Shown: positions 21,837 to 33,705, numbered from the stretch's first letter. The stretch is 64,000 bases of DNA from Asterias amurensis (GCF_032118995.1 NC_092659.1:13262177-13326176), one strand, 5' to 3'. Notes: a model not told the origin generated them from the letters alone. A program made the numbers and translations.

Positions 21837-22752
21837 CCAATCCAACACACATTGATTCATAAAATAAAAATACCTTTTTGGTCAAAAACATCAACACTTA
21901 GTTTTTGGTCAAAAATTTAAATAAATGCAAAACGGTAACACACGTTTCAATGCATGTTATTTCAATTGTTGAGTAAACTTATCAACCAATATCAGTTGCA
22001 CATCATGACATTATGTTGAGCAAAACAGTAGCTATAGACATGTTTCTTTATTTATTGTTTCAGTTGCTGTACAAAAATATGTAGTGCATGCAATTGATCA
22101 AGGGCATCCAGTTTCCTAATAATAATCTTAAAATAAAATGTTTCCTCTTCATTACTTCCCAACTCATTACGCCCAACTTCCAATTCCTTCTAGCAGGGTG
22201 CGTCCCCTAAACAAAAGTCATCTTCTTCACCTACTTGCACTACTTCACCGTGGAAGTAGTCCCCATCATATACCGCAAGACACTAACTCCACATGGCCGC
22301 TTATGAATCGCTTGTGACATTGTATGGAGGGCTAAAAGTGGACAACGCAATTTTCTAGTTGTTTGATAGTAGAAAATGGGAATTTAATTAGAATTAGATA
22401 TAATTGGATTTATTTATTTGTCCATATAAAAACTAATAGAATATCCATGCACTGGCCAAATACAAGTATACACAGTCAATATAAAAACTGTTACATAAAT
22501 AACAAAATAAGTAAAATTACTTTCAGGCAAAACCATTTTTTTAAAACCTCCATTTTTTGCTAGCAGAAAATTGGAATTTGACATGGTTTCTACACCTGAA
22601 ACTAACCGCGCGGACCCACACATCAATTTATTCAGGGACAATTTTTTCCCACAACTTAAAACTTAATTGCGGCTAATGTAGTAGTCTGGTAACCAACCAC
22701 AGCTGCGTGAAAATACACCATCAAATTTACCAGGTACCATACAGTTGTCAAA
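21837..22752. other. Intergenic and FBXO36 5' region
   Basis: No repeat or exon recognised. The last few hundred bases must include the FBXO36 promoter and 5' UTR, but I see no decisive TATA or initiator. Confidence 0.4.
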
Positions 22753-22854
22753 ATGGCGTCTTTACTGCCAGCCGACGGCGTCTTGTTTGAGGCTAGCAAC
22801 CAAGCTCCTCCGCCTTCAAAAGACTTCAATCAGCTCATCATCCAGCGACAAGAG
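22753..22854 (+). CDS. FBXO36: FBXO36 exon 1
   Basis: 34 codons from ATG 22753, ending GAG|GTGAAC, phase 0. The start is fixed by alignment to the vertebrate N-terminus (MAS-LP). Confidence 0.9.
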
Positions 22855-25800
22855 GTGAACATTTGGTGAAAATAATTGTTACTGTGTATTGTTTGGGAAC
22901 GTAACTAAACTATTGCTAACTAGCGATGTGTATACCTTCATGACCCTTGTTCGGGTTGCGAAGCCCCCGCCCTGGTCATGCTGGTCCGTGTATACAGTGT
23001 AATGTGCGAGCTGACATTCTTGTGCGAGAGGGATTTTTGGGGGATGTCTGTATCTTTGCACTCTTTGCACACCACACAGAACGACATTAGGAACGGGTGG
23101 GAGAGAGAGAGGGTAGACGTAATTTAACTGGATATCTTGTCAGACAACTCGTCCTTCGGACAACTCGCCTGTTGGAGTGTTGAGACAACTCGACGGTTCA
23201 GAAAAATCAGACAACTCGACGTTGAGACAACTCGACGGTTCAGAAAAATCAGACAACTCGACTTTGAGTTTGAGACAACTTGACGGTTGGAAAAGTTTCC
23301 GGATGGCGCCACCACTTTTTCATTCGATATTAAATAATAAAGTATCTAGTTTACCTCAATGAGATATCCCTGTTTGTAAAAATTAGTGAATAATTGGTGG
23401 CGCTATAGTCCCATACGGAAAGTTATCCCATCCTATAACCCTAACCTTAACCCAAACCCTAATCCTAACCCTAACCCCCCCCCTTCCCTACCCTAAGGCT
23501 TTTGACAAGGTCTCTTTCTACTACTCTCACAATAAATTAATTTCTAAACTTATTAACACTACCAAGGAATTCATAAGAACCTCTATGCAAACCTTCTTAA
23601 CAAAAAGATCCCAGTCATTGGTCCCCTCCTGTTCCTTACTTTCATAAATGACCTCCCAGACTCCATTCAATCTAACATCCGTCTCTTCGCAGATGACTGT
23701 TTGATTTACAGATCAATCTCCAAAGCAGAAGACCAAACCATTCTCCAAAGAGATCTTAACAGTTTAAAATCCTGGGCTGATAAGTGGCATATATGCAATT
23801 TAATGTCTGACAGTTGAAAAAAACGTCCGTTGAGTTATCCGAACGATCGAGCTGTCTGAACTGTCAAGTTGTTTGACGGACGAGTTGTCTGAATACCATG
23901 TAACTGGTTGTGTTTATATGAGGAGAGAGGATGGCAGAAAACCAGTCAAATCGCCAAGAGCAATGTCGACTCTGCTTTTTTTTTTTTACTTTGGTTACCA
24001 GTTACGGGGAAAAGGGATTTGGGATGGTTAGGGCTATTTACTTAATTTACATTCAATTTCAAAATTAAGCAAGCCCTGCTTAAAGGGAGGTACACTATTG
24101 GTAATTTTCAAAGGTCAGTCTACTCACGTGATGTATCTCAACATATGCATAAAATAACAAACCTGTGGAAATTTGAGCTCAATTCATCATCGGAGTTGGG
24201 AGAAAATGATGAAAGAAAAAACACCCTTGTTGGACGAATTTGTGTGCTTTCAGATAGGAATAAAAGACTTCTAGCTAGAAGTCTTTTATTTTTTTAGTGA
24301 GAAATAACGTCTATTTCAAAAGCTATATGCTACTTCATAGGCAGCCGTTTCTCATAATGTTTTATACTATCAACAGCTCTCCAATGCTTGTTACCAAGTC
24401 AGTTTTTAAGTCAATATTTGTTTTGAGTAATTACCAAACGTGTACCTTCCCTTTAAACAAAATTTTTTTACTTTACTTCTTGTATTTCATTTGGGTTTCT
24501 GATTATCAGAGTCTAGGTTTGAGTCACGGTCTTTACACTTCAAGGTTCTTATCCTAACCTTGATGCTTGATGAATATGCACCTAGAAAGCTAACTGCTTA
24601 CAGTCCAGGGTGTGGTATAGGGGTGCTCGTGTTGTGCGACCGTGAAGGTGCCGTATTTTACAAGGTGCGAGTAAAACCATCTATCACTCTCACTATTAGA
24701 AAGTGCTACATGCTTTTAAAACTCAAAACCTCTGCTGCTCCCGCTGTAAATAACAAATAGTGAAAGCTTTGATACACCCCTAGGGGTGTGATAGGAAGCC
24801 ATCCCTTTTGCAATTATTACATTTGTCAGAAAGGATTCTTGAATTTATTTTATTTGTTTCACAGGTTATTTGGCGGACATGGAAGATCACGCTAAGGAAC
24901 GACTACAGGAGACTGGCCCCCGGAGAAGTCAAAGAATCTCATGAAGACTTCACATTTGATGATCGCATGCAGTGTAGGTTTGAAACACAGATAACAGTAC
25001 TTAAAAAAAACCTCAATTTGCTTAGTAAAAAATCCAAAAAACAGCAGGGATTAAGTCATGAGAAGTGTAGATTAGTATACAAATAATAAATGTTTATGAG
25101 TGCAATGGTGCGAATATGTTCATGAGTTGAAAGATGGAATGTTCTATTCAACGAGGTGGAGCCGAGTTGAGTGGAACATTCCATCTTTCAACGAATGAAA
25201 ATATTCGCACTATTGCACGAATGAAAAACATTCATTATTTGTTTTATATAACATCCAAGTAGATATTCATGTCATTTGATTGGAGGATACAACTTTCAAA
25301 ACAAACCAAGCTTAGGCCTACAATTTTTTATTGTGAAATTACACCTGTTTCTTTTGGGTCGGCATGTTGGATTCAACAGTCGCAATGAGCGTTCTGTACA
25401 GCTATTTAGAGACACGCAGACGCCGAATGTATGTGCCTTGCAGTAACACTGCTGCGTTACCAAAGATACGCGCACGTGGATGTTTTTACTCGGCGTGCAA
25501 TAGTATTTTTCGGATGGAACGAAAAATGCACGGTGAGTGACTCGGCATTCAATAGTACTTTTATTTGCTATCACGTGACGGACAATCCTCCAATCAAATG
25601 GCAAGGATCTGCTTAGGTGTTATATCAATGGTTTTATTGTCTGTTAACCAATTTCTGCTGAACAGTAATTTTCTGTGCTGAACCTTTCTCCTCCCCCCCT
25701 CTGCTTTAACCCATTTAGCACTTAGCGCTCAAAATCAACGTTTGTCATTCACTCACTCACTAAACAGGGCAAGAAAAAGTCACAAGATTATTGCATAATC

Positions 25801-28800
25801 TAGAAATCATGTGTTACTCGTTTGGTTTATTTAGTAGAGGATGACATATGACCTTTAAAATGATTTATATCTTGTATTCTATTTTGGTTTATCTTATTTC
25901 AATGTATTTTATCCTGTTGTTGTGCATGTATTTGGGGCATGTTCTTGCTGTATTTTTATCCGAATAAATTCAATCAGTTAATCAATCAGGATTCAATGGA
26001 AAGTTGTACACAAAAGTTTTCAACTGTACTGTCATTTCAAATCAGAACAATTTGTACACAAAGTGATTCAATCAGATTCAAGTATATCAAAATATAGTCT
26101 ATCGTATGTCTAATATTTTAAAGGGTCTATGTACTTTTTGTTGGACAAAAAAACACAATGTCTACAGATTTACATTAAACTAACACAGTTCGAAGTTAAT
26201 TATAGTAGAAAGCTTCCCTGAAAATACTACTTGCTGAGGTGCTGTAGTTTTTGAGAAATGAGTAAAACAATGTCATGAAAATAATTTTCGTCTCAGTGAT
26301 CATGAGAGGAAATTAATTTAGCATGTAAAAACGTATTTTCATGACATTTTTTTTACTCATTTCTCGAAAACTACAGCACTTCAGCAACTAATATTTTAAG
26401 GTACACTTTCTACTATCATTATCTTCAAATGGTGTAAGTTTAATGTAAATCTGTAGACATTGTGTTTTGTGTTACAACAAGTACCCAAATCCTTTAAGGT
26501 GACAGTTGCTTTCATACGGTCATTTCCCCTCTTTTAAATTTTGCTGTATCTTCCCGATGTAGTTGACGTTGGTAGAGTGTTTGATGAGTGTACATTGAAC
26601 TATGCCCTGGAGTTATGCAGAGGGAACATTGACTACCTAGTGAGGATGCCACGCCCGCTCCTCATCTACATGGTGTCTTATCTAGAGCTTGAAGACATTG
26701 CTGCTCTCTCACAGACCTCCAAGCTCATGTATGATGTAAGTTTACTGACAACAAGGACTAGAGCAAGCTGGTCCAAACGTTGAAACCAATTAAGAACTCA
26801 CTCCGCGGTAGTGAAGTTAATAACGATCCACTATAAGCTAAAATAGAAGTCTACCTTGCACCCATGTAGTATTTAAAAAGCAGGACGGTTCTTTTCAGAA
26901 ATGAGAAGTCTCCTGAATTCAGAAAATATACTCCGCGGTAGTAGAATATAAAGCAAGACAGTTCTCAAACAGAAACAGCATCAACTGTTGAAAATCTGTC
27001 TGAAAAATAAAACTCTTAATTCCATCGTGTCAGTGTAAAAATGCTGTTTCTCTTAAAATAGCATTACATGCAAGTTTGAAACGGTCAAAATGTAATGAGT
27101 ATGGTAGATGGCCTTATATAGCTTTCGATCCAAACCGGACCTTCTTCAGAGGCAAAAACAAGTACAAACAGACACATATCCATTTATAGAAAAAAAGAGG
27201 GAAAAGTGATTAAGGGAAGGATCCAGAAGAGCAGGAGAATTATAGCCAATCAAAGTTTCTATTTCAGTAACAATTGGTGGCTATAAACTAATGTGATATA
27301 CACTCAAAATCATTGCGACTGTATGCAACATTTCTTGCTCTAATTTTGACAATCTTTTTGGCGAAGTATCAGGCAATGTACAGTGAGACTGATTTGATAT
27401 CAAACCTTTATTTTGTTCCTGGTTATTTTTGACATCCAGATATGCAATACTGAAGCTCTTTGGGAACAAATTTATCAGAATCATTGTGATACAGTGACGG
27501 ATGAGATGCGATCTTTGGCTCATGAGATGGGATGGAAACGAATGTTCTTCACCAATAAGTTGCAACTTCAGGTAAATAAACTAATTGGCCTTTTTCTTAA
27601 TCACGACTCCGTTTTAGGCTACGACTTGGGTGTTGGCTTGCACTTCAGCTTGGGCTTTGGATTGGGTTTTGCTTGAGCTACAGCTTAGGCTCCTGCTTGG
27701 GGTCCGGCTTTGGCTTGGGCTCCGGCTTTGGCTTTGGCTTTGGCTCCAGCATGGGCTTTGGCTTGGGTTCCGGCTTTGGCTTTGGCTTGGGTTCCGGCTT
27801 TAGCTTTGGCTTTGGCTTGGGCTCCTGCTTTGGCTTTGGCTTGGGATTTGGCTCCAGCTTGGGGTTTGGCTTGGGATTTGGCCTGAGATTTGGCTTGGGA
27901 TTTGGCTTGGGATTTGGCTTGGGCTCCGGCTGAAGCTAAGCATGAGCAATCAGACCTTAATAAAGTCATATTGTTGTTAACTCGTTTGACATTATAGATG
28001 CTGAATTGAGGATACAGATTCCTAGTTGGTTTTACCCTTACACTGATGTTTGTATGCATTGTCTGTATACTCGGTACTTTCACAAGTTCTGTGGAAAAAA
28101 ATCACAGGCATGTTACTTGAGGAACCAATCTCTCCCCAAATTAAAGACTGTGTTGAACACTTTTTTTCTGCAGTTACAGCTTTCTGAAGAGGAGGCTTTT
28201 TAAGTTTTATAAAGCTGCTAAGAGTACAAACATGCTCAAATAGGTTTCCAGCCAAAATAATAGTTGCGTTTGCCTGGTTTTGAGTCTGATGAATTTGTTG
28301 TGCACTCATTACTCTTTGATTAATCTAATCTAGAGCGTTTTCTTGTAAACTGAGCTACATTATTTAAGGAATATTTTTAAGAGTACATGTAAAGCCTAAG
28401 GGGCTTTGTGTACTATTTATTATGTGTCTGCACACAATATACATTGGCAGTTGCAGTGCTGGTGGTGAATCCCCTAACAACGCATTGTGTGGTTAAACTG
28501 GTCCAGTAGACCAACCAAGCTGCCTTTGTGTAAATATGACCGTTTGGTTGCTGTAGCAACAGTACACAAAATTAGCCTGGGAAGCGCTTTCTTGATATTT
28601 GTCTTTTTTGCTGTGTTTGTTTTTGGGTGTTTGTAATGTGATTCAGCATGCAAAGTAAATAGATTGGTCCAAAATGTTTTTGTGGGGCCATGTTAATGTG
28701 TACAATGACGTCAACTAATCAACAGGATAAATGATGCCTCTCTAGCGTACACCGGTCCTTAAGAGGTCATTCATTTCTCTATAATCATAACATACATGTA

Positions 28801-29887
28801 ATGCCCAGACATTGCAAATATTATTGTTGATTTCTTTCATCAAATTTTGGCAGTAAAAATGTCAACAGAATTAACTTGAAACAGAAAATTGTGTGTTGTG
28901 TATGGGATACTACGTTGTCAACATTATTTCAATGAAAACGTTCATATCTGGCAGAAGCTTAGTGAAAAACAGCTCCCTCTTCCCTTTTATCATTACCTTT
29001 CTTGTTAAAAACATCCATAAACCTTTTTAATTTGAAGACAAACTTTACAGTTTAGCCTCAGCTCTCCTCAACTACATGATGAAATTTTATATTCATGTGG
29101 AACACCATGGGAACACTAACTCTCATGAATTACAAAAACGAATAACCAAGAATGATTAATTAGTTAGCTGTGTCAGGGGTAAATAAAAATAAATCACCCG
29201 CTAGCCAATTTATACAAATAAAACCTCCATAAACTCCAGTATAAAGCCCTGAACATAGTGAGAGGAGAGCAAGGCTGATGACTACACCATACAGAAAGTA
29301 CATGTAGTTACAGAAAGTTATTCTTCAAAGTTTCTAAAAAAGACTTTAAAACAAACATAGTTCCGTTGAAAACTCAAAATGTGTGCACCTTTCTTGAATG
29401 ATGATGAAGATCTTTTCTGTATTAAAGGATTTGGGTACTTTTTCAAAATGTCCATAGATTTACATTAAACATACAGGCTACAGATAATGATAGTGGAAAG
29501 CTTCCCTTCAAATATTACTTACTGAGGTGCTGTAGTTTTTGAGAAATTAGTAAAAAAATGTCATGAAAATACGTTTGTAAATGATTAAAATAATTTTCGT
29601 CTCATGAGACGAAAATTATTTTCATGACATTGTTTTACTCATTTCCCAAAAACTACAGCACCTCAGCACGTAATTGTTTCAGGGAAGCTTTCTACTATCA
29701 TTATCTTCAAACTGTGTAAGTTTAGTGTAAATCTGTGGACATTGTTTTTTTTTTTCCTACAAAAGTTACATAGACCCTTTAAAAAACTAATAATTGATGT
29801 AAAATTGACTTGCAGGTGAAACTGCGACGCCATCAGAACAAGCAAGAAACTCCAGAGGGCGGTACAACATTCCTGACTGACGCATAG
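22753..29887 (+). CDS. FBXO36: F-box only protein 36
   Basis: Five exons, 22753-22854, 24865-24973, 26563-26735, 27440-27571 and 29816-29887, form a phase-consistent 195-residue protein (human FBXO36 is about 188). The N-terminus [61 protein letters not shown] and [14 protein letters not shown] align along the length of vertebrate FBXO36. The F-box lies at about residues 95-130; in the family it recruits the protein to SKP1-CUL1 ubiquitin ligases, and substrates are not established here. All introns are GT-AG. AATAAA lies at 29925-29930. The introns contain a LINE relic, MITEs and a palindrome. Confidence 0.93.
23145..23300. repeat. Minisatellite with GACAACTCGACGGTTCAG units
   Basis: Several imperfect direct copies; diverged inverse matches (GTTGTCTGA, AACTGTC) lie at about 23810-23905, bracketing the telomere-like and LINE sequences. 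Confidence 0.7.
23434..23490. repeat. Interstitial telomere-like CCCTAA repeats
   Basis: Imperfect CCCTAA/CCTAAC units followed by a poly-C run. Too short and internal to be a chromosome end. Confidence 0.7.
23495..23806 (+). pseudogene. Non-LTR retrotransposon reverse transcriptase fragment
   Basis: KAFDKVS in one frame and, after a frame change, [27 protein letters not shown] (FADD active-site motif) and [10 protein letters not shown]. These are typical of CR1/Jockey-type LINE RTs. 5'-truncated, frameshifted and internally deleted. Confidence 0.85.
24080..24456. mobile_element. MITE family A, copy 5
   Basis: TTAA-AGGGAGGTACACTATTGGTAATT with the inverse end TTACC...GTGTACCTTCCCTTTAA. In FBXO36 intron 1. 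Confidence 0.82.
24865..24973 (+). CDS. FBXO36: FBXO36 exon 2
   Basis: Acceptor TTTCACAG; encodes [15 protein letters not shown] through DDRMQ plus one base. Donor T|GTAGGT, phase 1. Confidence 0.88.
25080..25243. repeat. Palindrome P3 with CGAG..GGAG.CGAG apex
   Basis: Arms of about 72 bp (GTTGAAAGATGGAATGTTC and its inverse GAACATTCCATCTTTCAAC) flank the apex CGAGGTGGAGCCGAG at 25152-25166. In FBXO36 intron 2; arms unrelated to P1 and P2. Confidence 0.87.
26118..26497. mobile_element. MITE family B, copy 1
   Basis: TTAAAGGGTCTATGTACTTTT at the left; GTACCCAAATCCTTTAA at the right. The centre is self-complementary (ATTTTCGTCTCA, CTACAGCACTTCAG). Second copy at 29422. Confidence 0.82.
26563..26735 (+). 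CDS. FBXO36: FBXO36 exon 3 (F-box)
   Basis: Acceptor GATGTAG; two bases complete a Phe codon, then 57 codons including the F-box core [20 protein letters not shown]. Donor GAT|GTAAGT. Confidence 0.9.
27440..27571 (+). CDS. FBXO36: FBXO36 exon 4
   Basis: Acceptor CATCCAG, 44 codons ([12 protein letters not shown] to FFTNKLQLQ), donor CAG|GTAAAT, phase 0. Confidence 0.9.
27640..27935. repeat. GGCTTG/GGCTTT hexamer array
   Basis: Continuous degenerate hexanucleotide repeat. The Gly/Phe-rich and Ala/Lys-rich ORFs on either strand are repeat artefacts. In FBXO36 intron 4. Confidence 0.88.
28030..28122 (-). mobile_element. SINE fragment
   Basis: Shares GTCTGTATACTCGGTACTTTC and ATCACAGGCATGTTACT with the SINEs at 4487 and 33740; the tRNA-like part is missing. 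Confidence 0.6.
29422..29782. mobile_element. MITE family B, copy 2
   Basis: TTAAAGGATTTGGGTAC at the left and ACATAGACCCTTTAA at the right, opposite in orientation to copy 1. It ends only about 30 bp before the FBXO36 exon 5 acceptor. Confidence 0.82.
29816..29887 (+). CDS. FBXO36: FBXO36 terminal exon 5
   Basis: Acceptor TTGCAG; encodes [16 protein letters not shown] and ends at TAG. Basic, like the vertebrate C-terminus. A second candidate terminal exon with the same GTGAAAC start lies at 32209. Confidence 0.8.
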   Translation: MKLRRHQNKQETPEGGTTFLTDA

Positions 29888-29924
29888 AGGGACTATCCAT
29901 GCCCACTGCATACTCCGTCCACCA

Positions 29925-29930
29925 AATAAA
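29925..29930 (+). terminator. FBXO36 polyadenylation signal
   Basis: Canonical AATAAA 38 bp after the stop codon. Confidence 0.65.
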
Positions 29931-30159
29931 TTAAAAAGATATTTCATTCCACTTGAAGTCCGTCCCCTTCTTGTAATATATACTTAAAATTGAAATTTTT
30001 GTGATTGTGTTGATATAAATATGAAAATTGTTGAAAAATGTTTGAACTTCCATGTGTCTTGGAGAAAATGAATACCTCAGTGCAGAGACCCTTGCAAATG
30101 ATGATGTAACTGCAATATTGCATCAACTATTCTCGTATCTGAGCAGGGACCAAATTCAT

Positions 30160-30350
30160 TGAGCTGCTTAAGCACAAACAGAAGCTAAGCAAAACAAAAT
30201 TATGCTAACCAGAATGTAGGTTAGCAGTCACAAAAACATGTCACATGTACAATTTTTGGCTGGTATCCTGCCCATTATTGCTAAGCAGTGTTGTATTAAG
30301 TAGTATTTTCTGCTTAAGCAGCTTTATGAAATTTGGCCCTGTGTGTAAAG
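30160..30350. mobile_element. MITE family E, copy 1
   Basis: Ends GAGCTGCTTAAGCACA and GCTTAAGCAGCTTTATGAAA are inverted. Related copies at 33508, 36955 and around 49690. Confidence 0.7.
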
Positions 30351-30403
30351 TTTAAATGAGTGTGATTGACATTGACCTTAGTTCCATTGCCCATTGCAAT
30401 GCG

Positions 30404-30526
30404 AGGCAACTTATACGACCGATTGAGTTAAAATTTTCATAGGTTTGTTATTTTATGCATATGTTGAGATACAGCAAGTGAGAAGACTGGTCTTTGACAA
30501 TTAACAATAGTGTTCAGTGTCTTTAA
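30404..30526. mobile_element. MITE family A, right-end fragment
   Basis: CGACCGATTGAG, CATAGGTTTGTTATTTTATG and TAGTGTTCAGTGTCTTTAA match one half of family A. Confidence 0.75.
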
Positions 30527-30845
30527 GGGAAAATGCTAATCAGGTTCGTTTTGTGTGTGTCAGCTTTTTCCTTAATCTGTATGTATCATAAGCTCACAAC
30601 ATGTAGATGGATATCATTGCGCATTTGTATGAGGGCAGCATTCTTGTTAATTAGTCAACTTTTCAACCAATAGGACTGCTTAAACTGTCTGGGGTGTATA
30701 CTGAATGAGTGTTGAAACATTGAAATTATATTTTAATGGACAAACAACTCGCAAATGGCTAATTGCGTGAGCATAAATATTAGTGTGAGAAAGTTGCACT
30801 GTGTGACACAGACAAATTTCACTATTTCGTTATTTTTTATGTGAT

Positions 30846-31230
30846 TTAAAGACAATAGACACTCTTGGTTATTGTCAAAATCCAGTCTTCTCACTTGGTG
30901 TATTTCAACATATGCATAAAATAACAAACCTGTGAAAATTTGAGCTCGATCGGTTGTCGAAGTTGCGAGATATCTATGAAAGAAAAAACACCCTTGTCAC
31001 ACAAAGTTGTGTGCTTTCAGATGCTTGATTTCGAGACCTCAAATTCTAAACTTGAAGTCTCAAAATCAAATTCGTGGAAAATTACTTCTTTCTCGAAAAC
31101 TACGTCACTTAAGAGGGAGCCGTTTATCACAATGTTTTATACTATCAACCTCTCCCCGTTACTCGTTACCTAGTGAGGTTTTATGCTGATAATTATTTTG
31201 AGTAATACCAATAGTGTCCACTGCCTTTAA
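30846..31230. mobile_element. MITE family A, copy 6
   Basis: Full-length with TTAA at both borders and family blocks such as CCCTTGTCACAC and TTTCGAGACCTC. Confidence 0.85.
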
Positions 31231-31300
31231 AAAGAAAAAAGGCAGAGAGCCCCTTTTCACATGGCTTATTAATTGCAGTGAGAACAAAAACAACATTCCC

Positions 31301-31691
31301 TTAAAGGAACACGTTGCCTTGGATCGGTCGAGTTGGTCTTTGAAAATCGTTCTGTAACCGTTTGTTGTAAAATGTATATGGTTAGAAAGATATTGTAAAA
31401 GTAGAATACAATGATCTACACAAATATGCCTCGAATTTGCGTGGTTTTATTTTTACCCTGTCGACTAACACTGTCGGCCATTTATGGGAGTCAAAATTTT
31501 GACTCCCATAAATGGCCGACCGTGATAGTTCGCGACGTAAAAGGGAAACCGTGCAGTTTCGAGTGATACTTGTGTGGATCATTATATTCTACTTTTAAAA
31601 CTCCTTTCTAACCATATGCATTTCATAACAAACGGTTTCAAACGCTTTTAATAGACCAACTCGTCCGATCCAAGGCAACGTGTTCCTTTAA
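31301..31691. mobile_element. MITE family C, copy 2
   Basis: TTAAAGGAACACGTTGCC and its inverse, with the central GGGAGTCAAAATTTTGACTCCC palindrome block at about 31485-31506. Confidence 0.88.
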
Positions 31692-32208
31692 GTATTTGCT
31701 TTTGATCAGTTAATGTATCTTCAATCCCAAGGTAGAACTTGAGTTTCATGTACTGTTTAAAAAGACTTCACTATAACTGGTAAAATGCAACTTTTGAACA
31801 AGATTTTAGGACCAACATGACCAAGGCTGCTTTGTTCGGGAGTAGATTTAACTTGCCAGATCCTGTGTAATTTGGGTATTTTTTAAGGTAATTTTTGTTT
31901 TACTTTGTTTGAATGTTATTAGAGAGTTTGGAATTTTTTTGAAAAAATAGATTGTATGTTGTTTAGGATCTTACCATTCACCAACGTTTGATTGGCAGTG
32001 TATGCCGATTCATTTCTGGCACTGGATATTAAGAGGGATTTGAACCCACAATATATTTGTAACTGCAGATCTAATGGAGTCATGTCCTCCGGTGGGATTT
32101 GAACAACAGGACAAAGGTCTGGAATCAGGGCTTACTCAACAACCCCAAGAAAGGGATTTTACAAAGCACCTTTTCTATAAGCCATTGTAACTCTTAGTCT
32201 TTGCACAG

Positions 32209-32544
32209 GTGAAACAGAAGCGAATCATAGAAGGTTGCCTGCATGTGCACATTGGAAAGTCAGGGGTGATAAAAATGTCAGCCTTCCAGTTGCAAGCAAA
32301 ACAAATGGAGGAAAGTCCAAAGCTGTTCTGGGCGTTAAAAAATGCCCGCCGTAAGTTTGTCCGAAAAGCTCTGCAGATGAACCTGTCACCCAATAAGAAA
32401 TTTAACCAGGTCCTGTCCTCTGCCGGGTCCTGTCCTCTGCGTTGGACTCAAGTTGGACTCAAGTGGGATTTGAACCCACGACCCTCACATCCAAGTCCAG
32501 ATTTTGGAAGTGCTAGATTTAACCATATTATTAAACTACTGTAA
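32209..32544 (+). CDS. Possible alternative terminal exon (uncertain)
   Basis: An acceptor-like TTTGCACAG precedes an open phase-0 frame, VKQKRIIEGCLHVHIGKSG, then SPKLFWALKNARRKFVRKAL. Spliced after FBXO36 exon 4 it would give an in-frame alternative C-terminus. The last third (KWDLNPRPS) is translated SINE/tRNA-like sequence, so the frame may be fortuitous. I recognise no family. Confidence 0.25.
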   Translation: MKQKRIIEGCLHVHIGKSGVIKMSAFQLQAKQMEESPKLFWALKNARRKFVRKALQMNLSPNKKFNQVLSSAGSCPLRWTQVGLKWDLNPRPSHPSPDFGSARFNHIIKLL

Positions 32545-33034
32545 GTTTAATAGATTTCTGTTTTCACACATTATCTGTAAAGATTTTAATTATTTGCATG
32601 CGTGTATATATAAATTTTATAATTTTTTTTTTTATGTTGAAGCAGTGCATATAGTTCATGTGCTTTATGTATATTTACTATATTATATCTAGCTTTAATT
32701 TCTGAGCAAAACCTTTTGGCCAAAATATTATTCAAAACAAGGTGCACAATTCTCAGGAAATTGATGGGAATTTTTGCAGCTTGTTGCACAATTGTTATAA
32801 CTAGGAAAGAAAGAAGTACACCAAGGGCATCCTGATTACATGTCCATCTTTTTGCAGACTCAAATTGATTATTTTTTACGGAAAACCATAATTTTTCTCA
32901 AACAACGTGTGCCGCACTGCATGTACTCTACCTTTTTGTAGGGTCTATGTAACATGAAAGTATGTAATTAATATTGAGTAAACTGTAGATATACCTGTCA
33001 CCATCCCCCTATATTTGTAGATTGATTTTACTTA

Positions 33035-33409
33035 CACAGGCAGTGGACACTATTGGTAATTACTCAAAATAATTATTAGCACAAAACCTTCCTTGGTAAC
33101 GAGTAATGGGGAGCTGTTGACAGTTTAAAACATTGTGAAAAAACGGCTCCCTCTGAGTTTTCGAGAAAGAAGTAATTTTCCACGAGTTTAACTTTGAAAC
33201 CTCAGATTTAGAATTTCAGGTCTCGAAATCAAGCGTCTGAAAGCACACAACTTGTGTGACAAGGGTGTTTTTTTCTTTTATTATCTCGCAACTTTGAATG
33301 ATCAATTGAGCTCAAATTTTCACAGGTTTGTTATTTTATGCTTATGTTGAGATACACCAAGTGAGAACATTGGTCTTTGACAATTACCAATAGTGTCCAC
33401 TGTCTTCAA
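33035..33409. mobile_element. MITE family A, copy 7
   Basis: GCAGTGGACACTATTGGTAAT and the inverse end CCAATAGTGTCCACTG; the TTAA borders are mutated. Confidence 0.8.
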
Positions 33410-33507
33410 AACAATGCTTTCGGTGAAAGCCCGCAAAAAAACATGCTTTGCTCATGCCACAAAGTAGCATATCCAAATTGGACATTGTTTTGGTGGATGC
33501 CAGTGCC

Positions 33508-33705
33508 TTATTTCATAGAGCTGCTTAAGCAGAAAATATTGCTGTAACAGTTTTCTGCTCAGCAGAAATGACCAGGATACCAGTCAATAAATTGTACTTG
33601 TGACATGGTAGTTTGACTGGTAACCTTTTTCTAGTAATCATAATTTTGTTGTGTATGTGTACTTTTTGTGCCTAAGCAGCTCTATGAAATTTGGCCATTG
33701 AATTT
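33508..33705. mobile_element. MITE family E, copy 2 (uninterrupted)
   Basis: TAGAGCTGCTTAAGCAGAAA and the inverse end CTAAGCAGCTCTATGAAATT. It shows the intact TTAA site that is filled by a family A MITE in the copy at 49690. Confidence 0.72.

Noticed and set aside
23434..23490. Chromosome end
   Set aside because: Short degenerate CCCTAA run with unique sequence on both sides.
27685..28083. Ala/Lys-rich or Gly/Phe-rich repetitive protein
   Set aside because: Pure reading of a hexamer repeat inside an FBXO36 intron; open in several frames.
32459..32487. tRNA-like GGATTTGAACCCACGACC
   Set aside because: Same SINE/tRNA-derived B-box signature without a full tRNA.
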